Both the position numbers and the translations under genes were made by a program. 64,000 nucleotides of DNA from Amycolatopsis keratiniphila subsp. keratiniphila (GTDB lineage Bacteria; Actinomycetota; Actinomycetes; Mycobacteriales; Pseudonocardiaceae), in assembly GCF_001620365.2 (NCBI RefSeq), contig NZ_LQMT02000036.1:148517-212516 (forward strand), in the 5' to 3' direction. Positions 48,036 through 56,129 of this stretch are shown piece by piece. Within the stretch, counting starts at the first letter, position 1; the number at the start of each line of letters is the position of its first letter. A model generated the notes under the pieces. The model was not told where the DNA came from and made no database searches. It saw only the letters and a list, made by a program, of their open reading frames with translations.

Positions 48036-48980
48036 TCAGTGATTCCGGAGGGTGTGGCTGGGCGGTTCGCCGAAGGCCGCGCGGTACTGCGCGCTGAACC
48101 GGCTGCCGTCCAGGAAACCCCACTTCGCCGCGACACTCGTCACCGTCGTGCCGTCACCGGATGCGGCGGCGCGGAGGTCCGCCCTGGCCAGGTCGAGCCG
48201 GACCCGGCGCAGGTAGGCCATGGGCGTGGTGTCCAGATGCCGCCGGAACGCCAGTTGCAGTGCCCGTACCGAGACCCGGCAGGCGCGGGCGATGTCGGCG
48301 ACCCCGAGGTCGAGGTCCGGATTCGCCTCCAGGAAGGCGACCGCGCGGCGCAGGGTCTCCGGAACGGCGTCCCGGCGGTCACGCGGGCGGTCTTCGCCCG
48401 CGCCCGTGGTGAAGGTGTCGAGTGCCATGGCCGCCATCAGCCTGCCCGCCGCGCCGAGCACCAGCGGGCCGTTCTCCACGCCCGGCTCGGTGAACAAGGC
48501 GGTCAGATAGTCGACGGTCCGGCACCATCGCCGGGCCTTCCCGGGGCTCACCGGCTCGTAACACAACCGCTCCACCACGGGCGCCGGGTCGATTCCGCCG
48601 AACAGCGAGAGGTCGATCCCGGTGATCTGCAGCCGCGTGCCGTGCAGCTCCGTCCGGTACTCGCGGCCGGGATGCGGGCCGGCGAACACGTCTCCCGGAC
48701 CGAGCCTGCGGTCGCTGATCCCGTCGTCGAGCTCCTGCATCCCGTCCAGCACGCGCAACAGCACCATCCTTCCCAACGGCTGGACGAAGACCTCCGTGGT
48801 CAGCGTGTTGTGCAGCGAGTCGAAATGCAGCTCCCCGAGATCACAGCGGTTGTGCTCGAAACGGTAGCCTTCGGCACTGCCGCGGACCCGCAGGCGATTG
48901 TCGCGGTAGGTCTCGGCGAGCAGGGCACACGCCTGTTCCGGATCGGTGGTCGCGAATTCCGTCACCCTTGGTTCGTGCAC
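48036..48980 (-). CDS. AraC family regulator
   Basis: This approximately 314-aa protein has an N-terminal cupin-like AraC-binding domain (about 10-190) and a C-terminal double HTH (LRRAVAFLEANPDLDLGVADIARACRVSVRALQLAFRRHLDTTPMAYLRRVRL, then SVAAKWGFLDGSRFSAQYRAAFGEPPS). GTG at 48980 is chosen because AAAGGAGG lies ten bases upstream; a GTG at 48989 is too close to it. Its regulatory target is not evident from neighbours. Confidence 0.88.
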   Translation of the reverse strand: MHEPRVTEFATTDPEQACALLAETYRDNRLRVRGSAEGYRFEHNRCDLGELHFDSLHNTLTTEVFVQPLGRMVLLRVLDGMQELDDGISDRRLGPGDVFAGPHPGREYRTELHGTRLQITGIDLSLFGGIDPAPVVERLCYEPVSPGKARRWCRTVDYLTALFTEPGVENGPLVLGAAGRLMAAMALDTFTTGAGEDRPRDRRDAVPETLRRAVAFLEANPDLDLGVADIARACRVSVRALQLAFRRHLDTTPMAYLRRVRLDLARADLRAAASGDGTTVTSVAAKWGFLDGSRFSAQYRAAFGEPPSHTLRNH

Positions 48981-49260
48981 GCCGACCACGCCTCCTTTCC
49001 GTTCGCCCGTAACGAAAAGTCCGCCCGGAACGCTACCGCCGCCCGGCGGGCCCCACCAGGGCCCGTCGGTGTCATCCGGCTGGTCGGAATGGCTCACCCG
49101 CGCGGCGTGCCCTTGCCGACGATCATCAGTGGCGCGTCGCGGAAGTGGTCGAGCTCCCGCGCGACGATCTCGGCCTCTTCCTCGGTCATGGGATCATCAT
49201 GAGCGATGATGAGACGAATCGTGACAGCCGCGTACCGGTCCGCGATATGAAGGGACGGCG

Positions 49261-49824
49261 GTGGACTTCAAGCAGCTCAAGGCGTTGGTGACGGTCGCCG
49301 GAGCCGGCAGCGTGACCCACGCGGCCGAGCTGCTGCACCTGGATCACCGGGATCGTCACGGTCGGCCTGCTGGAGAGCACCGCCGAACGGCTCGCCGCGC
49401 CGCTGACGACGGACGTGCTGTGCGAGCATCCGGGCGTCGAATTGCGACTGCTCACCGCGTACTCCGGGCATCTTCAGCGGTGGATCGAAGACGGTGACGT
49501 CGACGTGAGCCTGCTCTACGACCTGACCAGTACACCGTCGCTCAACGTCCGTCCGCTGGTCCGCGAACGGCTCTGGGCGGTCGCTCCCCCTTCGGCCGGG
49601 CTCGATCCCGCACGCCCCGTCCCGTTCGCCGAGGTCGCCGCGCGGCTCCGGTATGCGAACCGGAGATATGGCGGACCGTCGTCCTCGGCACGCCGAGGAC
49701 AGGACGCGTCACGCCCGCCGTCGATGCCGTCGTCCGGGCGTTGACCCGGCAGATCCACCGGACCGTGCGCGATGGCGAGTGGCCCTCGGCGCGGCTCTGG
49801 GAAGACCGAACAGGAGAAGAATGA
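49261..49824 (+). pseudogene. Decayed LysR regulator with two internal deletions
   Basis: The sequence starts with a proper LysR N-terminus (VDFKQLKALVTVAGAGSVTHAAELLHL), then loses most of the HTH. The effector domain continues in another frame from about 49341 (GIVTVGLLESTAERLAAPLTTDVLCEHPGVELRLL ... VSLLYDLTSTPSL). After about 49660 roughly 80 residues are missing. The true LysR C-terminus (EIWRTVVLGTPRTGR ... RQIHRTVRDGEWPSARLW) returns in the first frame, ending TGA at 49822-49824, overlapping the next gene's ATG. It cannot make a functional regulator. Confidence 0.8.
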
Positions 49825-50603
49825 GCACGCTCCCCCGCACCGGCCACGCCGTCGCCGCCGACGGCACCCGGCTGGCCTACCAGTGGCACGGCACGGGCCG
49901 GCCGCTCGTACTGCTGGCCGGGCAGGCGAACGACCACACGTGGTGGGACCGCACCCGCGGGGATTTCCCGAGCACGATCACCATGGACTATCGCGGCACC
50001 GGCGCCAGTGACGCACCCGATTCCGCCTACTCCACAACGGGTTTCGCGGACGACGTGATCGCCGTGCTCGACGAACTCGGGGTCGGCGAGGCCGATGTCT
50101 ACGGCACTTCGATGGGCGGGCGCGTCGCGCAGTGGGTCGCCGCGCGGTATCCCGATCGGGTGCGGCGGCTGGTCCTCGGCTGCACCACGCCGGGCGGCAA
50201 GCACGGGGTCGAGCGCTCGAACGACGTGCGGCTGGCCCTGGCTCGGCGTTCCTCGGCAGAGGCCCGCGAGACGCTGACGGACTTGATGTACACGCCCGCC
50301 TGGCGCGCGGCCAATCCCGGTCCGTACCGCGTGCTGGGCGCGCACGGTATGCCGCCGCACGCGGTTCGCGGGCATCTCGTCGCGAGCAACACCCACGACG
50401 CCTGGGACGTGCTTCCGGAGATCACCGCGCCCACCCTGGTCCTGCACGGCGACGACGACCTGCTCGCACCCGTGGCGAACGCGCCGTTGCTGACGGATCG
50501 GATTCCCGGCGCGCGGATGCATCTCTTCGCCGGGGCGCGGCACGCCTACTTCGACGAGTGCCGTCCCGAATCGAGCGACCTGGTGAGCGACTTCCTCGGG
50601 TAG
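49821..50603 (+). CDS. Alpha/beta fold hydrolase
   Basis: This 260-aa protein has the classical layout: oxyanion region LVLLAGQANDHTWW, nucleophile elbow VYGTSMGGRVAQWVA (GxSxG), acid in VLHGDDDLLAP and His in AGARHAYFDE. It resembles small esterases/C-C hydrolases; the substrate is unknown. The ATG overlaps the stop of the decayed LysR (ATGA), and AGGAG is close upstream. The gene itself shows no damage, although it sits between two pseudogenes. Confidence 0.85.
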   Translation: MSTLPRTGHAVAADGTRLAYQWHGTGRPLVLLAGQANDHTWWDRTRGDFPSTITMDYRGTGASDAPDSAYSTTGFADDVIAVLDELGVGEADVYGTSMGGRVAQWVAARYPDRVRRLVLGCTTPGGKHGVERSNDVRLALARRSSAEARETLTDLMYTPAWRAANPGPYRVLGAHGMPPHAVRGHLVASNTHDAWDVLPEITAPTLVLHGDDDLLAPVANAPLLTDRIPGARMHLFAGARHAYFDECRPESSDLVSDFLG

Positions 50604-50621
50604 ACCAGGAGCGAAGGAAAC

Positions 50622-50750
50622 CTGACGGCGCCGCTGCTTTCGATGGCCGTCGTGTTCGCGGTCGGGTTCCTGATGCGCCCGCTCGTCGGCTGGCTCCTGG
50701 GCGCGCCGGCCATCGCACTCGCACCCGGCTATTCGTCGATCGGCTTGTAG
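50622..50750 (+). pseudogene. Fragment of an MFS transporter (KgtP/ProP-like)
   Basis: A 42-residue fragment reads LTAPLLSMAVVFAVGFLMRPLVGWLLG. It then jumps directly to a segment matching the end of the next helices (IALAPGYSSIGL) and stops at TAG 50748-50750. The MRP-GGW-like motif is typical of the metabolite:H+ symporter branch of MFS. Both the start and most of the protein are gone. Confidence 0.65.
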
Positions 50751-50771
50751 TTGGTGGGGGGCGGTCCGGCC

Positions 50772-51170
50772 GTTGCCGGATTTCGGCAAGTCACGCGCGG
50801 CCCGGCACGATTGTCGCCGAATTCCGGCAACACAACCGGTGGCCGTTTTCTGGCCACGGCTCAGAGTGGTGTCGGCGTTTGAGTCATGGCGAGGCGAGCT
50901 GTCGTAACCCTGCTTCGGGCCTCTCGGGGATTGTTCTCGCCACCGATCGTGGCGCGACTCACGCAAGAACCGAAACCGACTACCGGAACCGCGACATTGT
51001 GAGCACCGTAGCCGCTTTTCGGCGACGACACCGCGCGAACACGAACCCACCGTCCGGAACCGACCAGGAAGGAAAACCGCCCTCACAAACCGTCGCCGAT
51101 TCTCGGCAACCGGTCCCGATGACGCCACTGTCCGCTCCCACCAGCCACGTCGTTCTCGCCATTTTCCGAC
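50772..51170. repeat. Cluster of degenerate palindromes in non-coding DNA
   Basis: This approximately 400-bp stretch without a gene carries at least six diverged copies of a short dyad of the form GTCGCCG-N2-TTTCGGCAAC: GTTGCCGGATTTCGGCAAG at 50772, TCGCCGAATTCCGGCAAC at about 50813, TGGCCGTTTTCTGGCCAC at 50840, TAGCCGCTTTTCGGCGAC at about 51009, CGTCGCCGATTCTCGGCAAC at about 51091 and TCGCCATTTTCCGACGAC at about 51155. Spacing is irregular. It lies downstream of the HNH gene. Confidence 0.55.
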
Positions 51171-51176
51171 GACGAC

Positions 51177-52415
51177 TCAGAAAGGTGGCGGCTCCTCAGC
51201 GCGGGGGTCATGCAGCGGTGGAGGCGAACTGTCATACCGCTGCCCGGTAGGCGTGGTGATGGTGAGAGTTCCATCGGAATCCAGCCGGTAGTTCCAGCCA
51301 GGTTCGTCCTTCAAACGATGGTCACGGCGACACAGATCGATGAGCTCGGTATCGGCGGTGTGGCCGCCGAATTGCCAGGGCAGTGAATGGTCGAGGTCGC
51401 AAGCTTGGGCGACGCGGTGGCAGCCGGGTCTTCGGCACTCACGATCCCGCACCCGCACGAACTCACCGAGACCGGCGGTAGGCCGATACCGATTCCGGCC
51501 GAGATCGAGAACTTGCCCCGACAACGGATCCGTGATGATCCGCCGCAGCACCGTGTTCGGCCCGCCGGCGATCTCCCGGGCCAACGACGCCGGAATGTGG
51601 CCATGCCCCGCCATCTCGGCGGGATCGTCGTTCAGTCCGAGGTAGGTGTTCAAGTCCATGTAAAGGAACACCTCGGATCGTTCACTCTTCCCGCCCTGCC
51701 CGCCCAGCAAGAGATCAAGAGCCACATCGGCACGCAACTGATCCAGCGTGCGCGTCTCCCCACCGGCCCGCAGCGCGCGGGCTTCACGGTCGATTCGCGT
51801 ATACGCGGCAGCCACCTTCTCGACAGGGCCGTCTTCGACTTCGATGGAGGCCACTCCGGTCTCACCGTGACGCACCGTCAAGCGACGTCCGCTGCGGTTC
51901 CGTTCGGTACGCCGAGCCGCGCCGTCGCGGTCGGCCATCATCGCCGCGTGACTAGCCGCTTTCCGGATCTGATCGGAGTTCCGGCCCGGCAGTCGGCCCT
52001 CCAGAACCGCATCCACCGCGCGGGCGTCGTCGTCGGAGAGCCAGGCAGTGGCCGCAGCGACCTTCATCGCCCCGAAACCACCCACCTTCCCGGCATCCAG
52101 GAGACCCAGCGTGCGGGGCAGTCGGGTGGTCAACGCCTCGGAGGTGGAGACCAATCCGGCAGCGTGTCCGTCCACAACGGACAGAGCAAACGCGACCTCC
52201 TGCGCCACACTAGGGGCGCCCTCGCGATGCCGGCTCAACCGCCCCAAAGCGCGGAACCGAACAGCCTCCAACCGCGCGATCCCTTCCGACGCCGCAACAG
52301 CCGCAGCCACGGCATCGTCGTCTCCCAGCGAATCCAGCGAAGCATTGACCTCCTTCAAAAATTTAGACGAAGTGATTTCCTTGAGTAGCGCCACAGTGGC
52401 GTTGAGTGTGTCCAC
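51177..52415 (-). CDS. DUF222 / 13E12-repeat family HNH endonuclease
   Basis: This approximately 412-aa protein has an N-terminal DUF222 helical region (about 30-260, VRFRALGRLSRHREGA, AMKVAAATAWLSDDDARAVDAVLEG). Its C-terminal HNH motif has zinc-type ligands: CRRPGCHRVAQACDLDHSLPW, then LCRRDHRLKDEPGW. These multicopy actinobacterial genes are often tied to mobile or recombination-prone sites; nuclease targets are undefined. The start is probably GTG 52415; TTG 52430 is possible. The final segment is Pro/Asp-rich. A degenerate palindrome field lies immediately downstream. Confidence 0.85.
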   Translation of the reverse strand: MDTLNATVALLKEITSSKFLKEVNASLDSLGDDDAVAAAVAASEGIARLEAVRFRALGRLSRHREGAPSVAQEVAFALSVVDGHAAGLVSTSEALTTRLPRTLGLLDAGKVGGFGAMKVAAATAWLSDDDARAVDAVLEGRLPGRNSDQIRKAASHAAMMADRDGAARRTERNRSGRRLTVRHGETGVASIEVEDGPVEKVAAAYTRIDREARALRAGGETRTLDQLRADVALDLLLGGQGGKSERSEVFLYMDLNTYLGLNDDPAEMAGHGHIPASLAREIAGGPNTVLRRIITDPLSGQVLDLGRNRYRPTAGLGEFVRVRDRECRRPGCHRVAQACDLDHSLPWQFGGHTADTELIDLCRRDHRLKDEPGWNYRLDSDGTLTITTPTGQRYDSSPPPLHDPRAEEPPPF

Positions 52416-52478
52416 ACCCAGAACGTACAACCGACCACCGACAGTTTCTGAAAACGTTGCGATACAACAGAAACAACG

Positions 52479-53537
52479 CTAATCCACATCAAGCAACCCC
52501 TGTGCACCGTTCTCCAGCCGTCGCGCGATCTCCGCCGACCGCGGCAGCATCGTCGCCTCATAAACCCCGACAGCCTCACTCGAACTGGCCGAACCAGCCA
52601 GCGCCAGGGAGAGTTCGCAAGCGTCGAGCATGGCCAGGTTGACGCCGACACCCAGCGGCGGCATCAGGTGAGCGGCGTCGCCGAGCAAGGTCACCCACGG
52701 CTTGTGCTTCCACGTATGCGGAACGGGCAGTGCGTACAACGGCCGATCGACGTAAGGCCCGTCGTTGTCGGTGATCATCCGCAACAGCGACGGCGACCAG
52801 CCGGAGAACGCGTCGAGCAGCCGAGCACGGATCTCCGAGGTGCCGCCACCGGAGACCCAGTCCGCGGGCATTCGCTGGATGATGTAGACCCGGATGTGGT
52901 CACCACTGTTGCGCTGAGCGAAAAGGCACCGCTCGCCGTCGGCCGCCATCGCGCTGCCCTGGCCGACGAGTTCGGCGATTTCGGGATGCGCGGTCCGGAC
53001 ATCGTCGAACCATGCCTCCAGGAAGGTGATGCCGGTGTATTCGGGCACGGCCGCCGACACCGCCGGACGGACCCGCGACCACGCGCCGTCGGCGCCGATG
53101 ATCAGGTCCGTCTCGACCGTCGCGCCATCCGTGAACCGCAGAAGCCCAGGAGCTTCGACACGGTCCAGGGCCCGTCCCCAGTGGACAGTGTCCGGCTTCA
53201 GCGAGTCGAGAAGCAGGCCACGCAGCTGACCCCGGTCGATCTCCGGCTTGAACAGCTCCCCCTCGGCCGGGACATGGTGCGCCAATAGCCGTCCGGCGGG
53301 ATCCAGCTTGCGCATCTCCTGCCCTTCCGGGCGGGCGAGCGCGAAGAACTCGTCGAGGAGGCCGGCTTCGCGCAGGGCCAGCTGTCCGTCATCCACATGG
53401 AGGTCGAGGGTGCCGCCCTGGTTTCGAGCACCGGGGTGAGGGTCGCGGTCGTAGACCTTCACTGGAATGCCGTGCTGCTGCAGGATGCGGGCACAGGTCA
53501 GGCCACCCGGGCCCGCTCCGATGATGCTGATCGTCAT
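52479..53537 (-). CDS. TetX-like FAD-dependent monooxygenase
   Basis: This 352-aa class A flavoprotein monooxygenase has GAGPGG (residues 7-12), then GGTLDLHVDDGQLALREAGLL, PEIDRGQLRGLLLDSL, LIIGADGAWSRVR and LLGDAAHLMPPLGVGVNLAMLDA. The GGTLDLH, PEI-R-LR and GDAAHLMPP blocks are those of the Tet(X) branch, which hydroxylates tetracyclines, though many relatives act on other aromatics. No Shine-Dalgarno precedes ATG 53537. It is divergent from a TetR regulator 75 bp away, a gene pair typical of inducible detoxification. Substrate unknown. Confidence 0.85.
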   Translation of the reverse strand: MTISIIGAGPGGLTCARILQQHGIPVKVYDRDPHPGARNQGGTLDLHVDDGQLALREAGLLDEFFALARPEGQEMRKLDPAGRLLAHHVPAEGELFKPEIDRGQLRGLLLDSLKPDTVHWGRALDRVEAPGLLRFTDGATVETDLIIGADGAWSRVRPAVSAAVPEYTGITFLEAWFDDVRTAHPEIAELVGQGSAMAADGERCLFAQRNSGDHIRVYIIQRMPADWVSGGGTSEIRARLLDAFSGWSPSLLRMITDNDGPYVDRPLYALPVPHTWKHKPWVTLLGDAAHLMPPLGVGVNLAMLDACELSLALAGSASSSEAVGVYEATMLPRSAEIARRLENGAQGLLDVD

Positions 53538-53562
53538 GCAGCCAGAAAAGCAGAACGAGTTA

Positions 53563-53590
53563 AAAAGTGCAACGAGTCAACTTAGTGACT
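53563..53590. promoter_or_regulatory. Operator candidate between TetX-like gene and tetR
   Basis: In the 75-bp divergent gap, AACGAGT occurs twice as a direct repeat (about 53564-53570 and 53571-53577). AGTCA-ACTTAG-TGACT (53575-53590) forms an inverted repeat. The region is AT-richer (GTTAAAAAGTG) than its surroundings, as expected for back-to-back promoters. Confidence 0.45.
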
Positions 53591-53612
53591 GCGACAACTC
53601 ATGCGATAGAGT

Positions 53613-54182
53613 ATGCCCATGGAGACACCGGGACGGCGTGAACGCAAGAAGGCGGCAACCCGCCAGGCACTGGCGGACGCCGCGCTGAGCCTCTTCCTGG
53701 AGCACGGCTACGACCAGGTCAGCATCCGTGACATCGCCGAGGCGGCCGACGTCTCGACGACGACGTTGTTCAAGCACTTCCCCGGCAAGGAAGCGCTGGT
53801 CTTCGACAAGTCGGAAGACCGCGAGGCACGCCTGGTCGCCGCCGTCCGGGAACGCGAAGAGGGCCAGAGCATCGTCGAGGCGTTGCGCGAATACGTGCTC
53901 GCCACCTGGCTTCCGATCACGACGCACCCCCAGTACGCCGAGTTCACCGCGCTGGTGAACGGCACCCCCGCTCTCCAGGAGTACGGCGAGCGCATGTGGA
54001 CCCGGCACGCCGCGGCCCTCGGCACCGCCATCGCCGAGGAGACCGGCGTCGGCTCCGAAGACGTCGCCTGCCGCGCGCTCGCCCGCTTCGTCCTGGACAT
54101 CCCGGCACTCACCCGAGGCCGAAAGAATCCGCGAGAGGACGTCGAGAGGATCTTCGATCTCCTCGAACGAGGCTGGCGCTAG
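53613..54182 (+). CDS. TetR/AcrR family regulator
   Basis: This 189-aa protein has an N-terminal HTH (RQALADAALSLFLEHGYDQVSIRDIAEAADVSTTTLFKHFPGKEALVFD) and a helical ligand domain. The start may be ATG 53613 or 53619; no Shine-Dalgarno is evident, so the message may be leaderless. It is divergent from the TetX-like monooxygenase and probably represses it. Its stop overlaps the stop of the convergent terC gene. Confidence 0.88.
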   Translation: MPMETPGRRERKKAATRQALADAALSLFLEHGYDQVSIRDIAEAADVSTTTLFKHFPGKEALVFDKSEDREARLVAAVREREEGQSIVEALREYVLATWLPITTHPQYAEFTALVNGTPALQEYGERMWTRHAAALGTAIAEETGVGSEDVACRALARFVLDIPALTRGRKNPREDVERIFDLLERGWR

Positions 54183-55174
54183 TCCTCTTCGGGACGGGAG
54201 CCGCGCAGCGAGCCCGGATGCGCCTTGGCGGAGGGGTCCTTGCGGGTCTTGAGCAGGCTCGCCACCGTCACCACGACGAGGATGCCGATGATCACCGACA
54301 GACTGACCGGCGTCGAGATCTCCGGCACACGCTCGTCGATGTCCACGTGCGCCCAATGCAGGATCAGCTTGATCCCGATGAAGCCGAGGATCACCGCGAG
54401 CCCGGCCGACAGGTACACCAGACGATCGAGCAGGCCCTTCACGAGGAAGTACAGCGCCCGCAGGCCCAGCAGGGCGAACGCGTTGGCCGCGAAGACCAGA
54501 TACGGCTCATCGGTGACCCCGAAGACCGCGGGGATCGAGTCCAGCGCGAACAGCAGGTCGATCCCGCCGATCGCGAGCAGCACCACCACCAGCGGCGTGC
54601 CGACACGCTTTCCCTCCACCCGGGTGGTCAGCTTGCCGCCGTCGTACTCGGTCGAGAGCGGCAGCAGACGGCGCGCGGACCGCACCACCACGTTGTTCTC
54701 GACGTCCGGATCCTCGTCCCGATGCCGGAACAGCTGGACGCCGGTGTAGATCAGCAGCAGCCCGAACAGCAGGAACATGAAGGAGAACAAGGAAAGCAGT
54801 GTCGCGCCGAGGGCGATGAAGATCGCGCGCATGATCAGCGCGACGACGATGCCGAACGTGAGCACCTTGTGCTGGTGTTCCTCGGGGACCGCGAAGGTGC
54901 TCATGATGATCACGAAGACGAAGAGATTGTCGACCGACAGGCTCTTCTCCACGATGTAACCCGCGAAGTACTGCTGCCCGAAGTCGCCACCGTGCGCCAG
55001 TGTCAGCCAGACGCCGAACGCCACCGCGACCAGGATGTAGCCGATCGACCAGGCCACCGCCTCGCCGAAGCCGACCTTGTGCGGCCGCACCGCCGCGAGG
55101 ATGAGATCGAGTGCCAGAAGCCCGAGCACAAGCCCGATCGTGACGATCCAGGTGAGGGCATCGATCTGGAGCAT
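54179..55174 (-). CDS. TerC family membrane protein
   Basis: This approximately 331-aa protein has about nine TM helices. TerC hallmarks are EKSLSVDNLFVFVIIM in the first half and GGIDLLFALDSIPAVFGVT in the second, each with acidic residues that probably bind metal. TerC proteins are linked to Mn2+ efflux/metalation of exported proteins and to tellurite resistance. The start is ATG 55174 (GTG 55180, six bases earlier, is possible with AAGGA upstream). It ends tail-to-tail with the TetR gene. Confidence 0.9.
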   Translation of the reverse strand: MLQIDALTWIVTIGLVLGLLALDLILAAVRPHKVGFGEAVAWSIGYILVAVAFGVWLTLAHGGDFGQQYFAGYIVEKSLSVDNLFVFVIIMSTFAVPEEHQHKVLTFGIVVALIMRAIFIALGATLLSLFSFMFLLFGLLLIYTGVQLFRHRDEDPDVENNVVVRSARRLLPLSTEYDGGKLTTRVEGKRVGTPLVVVLLAIGGIDLLFALDSIPAVFGVTDEPYLVFAANAFALLGLRALYFLVKGLLDRLVYLSAGLAVILGFIGIKLILHWAHVDIDERVPEISTPVSLSVIIGILVVVTVASLLKTRKDPSAKAHPGSLRGSRPEED

Positions 55175-55214
55175 CCGCACCCTGTCTTTCCTTCGACGGC
55201 AGGTGAGGATGATC

Positions 55215-56129
55215 CTAAGTGCGACTCCCCCGGCCCGCATTCGCATGACCGGGCGCCGCGTCCAGCAGCGCGGCGAGCGAGGTCTTGAGCAAGGGGTGGT
55301 CCGCGCTCCCCCGCCGGACGGCGGCGAACACCCGGCGCAGCGGCGGTTCACCGCGCAACGGGACGGCGACCGCACCGGGAACGGCGGTGAAGGCGTTGCG
55401 TGGCACCAACGCCACGCCTTCGCCGGCGGCGACCAGGGTGGTGATCGCGTGGAAATCGTCGGAGACGTGCCGGATCGCCGGATTGGCGCACACGATCATC
55501 AGCACATCACGGCAGGGATTCCCGGGTTTCGGCGCGATCCACTCGTCGTCGGCGAGTTCGTCGATGTCCACTTCGGACGCTCCGGCGAGCCGGTGCGTGG
55601 TGGGCAGCACGACGTCGAAGGGCTCCACGTACAGCGGGAACCGGGTGAGCCTGCTTTCATCCGTCCGTGGCGAGAGCCGGTACTCCTCGGTGATCGCCAG
55701 GTCGACCTCTCCGTCGAGCAGCAGCGGAATGCTCGCGTGCCCCTCGACGTCCTGCACCTGCATGGTGACCCCGGGCGAACCGGCGCGTAGCGAGGCGATC
55801 GCCGGCGCCACGACCATCGTGATCGCGGAGGCGAAACTCGCCAGCCGCACCATGCCCTGGACACCGGAATCGAGCGCGGCGAGCGTGGCCTGCGCCCGTT
55901 CCAGTTCGGCGGCGACGGCGTTGGCGTGCACCACCATCAATTCACCCGCCGGGGTCAGGGAGACCCGCCTGCCCCGGCGGCGGAGCAGCTGCTGGCCGCA
56001 CTCGGCTTCGAGGGCGGCCAGCTGCTGCGAGACCGCGGACGGCGTCAGGTGCAGCGCCTGACCCGCCGCCGTCACGGTGCCGTGGTCGGCGAGGGCACGC
56101 AGCACGCGCAGCCGTCGCGGATCGATCAT
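55215..56129 (-). CDS. LysR family regulator coupled to kbl
   Basis: This 304-aa protein has an N-terminal HTH (LRVLRALADHGTVTAAGQALHLTPSAVSQQLAALEAECGQQLL) and an effector domain with VRLASFASAITMVVAPAIA and ATTLVAAGEGVALVPR-like residues. Its ATG overlaps the kbl stop by 4 bp (ATGA), so it is the third gene of the tdh-kbl-lysR operon. A LysR co-transcribed with its likely targets, rather than divergent, is less usual. It may respond to threonine, glycine or a breakdown product. Confidence 0.88.
   Translation of the reverse strand: MIDPRRLRVLRALADHGTVTAAGQALHLTPSAVSQQLAALEAECGQQLLRRRGRRVSLTPAGELMVVHANAVAAELERAQATLAALDSGVQGMVRLASFASAITMVVAPAIASLRAGSPGVTMQVQDVEGHASIPLLLDGEVDLAITEEYRLSPRTDESRLTRFPLYVEPFDVVLPTTHRLAGASEVDIDELADDEWIAPKPGNPCRDVLMIVCANPAIRHVSDDFHAITTLVAAGEGVALVPRNAFTAVPGAVAVPLRGEPPLRRVFAAVRRGSADHPLLKTSLAALLDAAPGHANAGRGSRT

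Noticed and set aside
49094..49189. A 31-codon minus-strand frame (begins MTEEEAEIVARELDHF) between araC and the decayed lysR
   Set aside because: The codon pattern is plausible, but there is no convincing ribosome site and no known family. It may be a small peptide or a remnant; too little to call.
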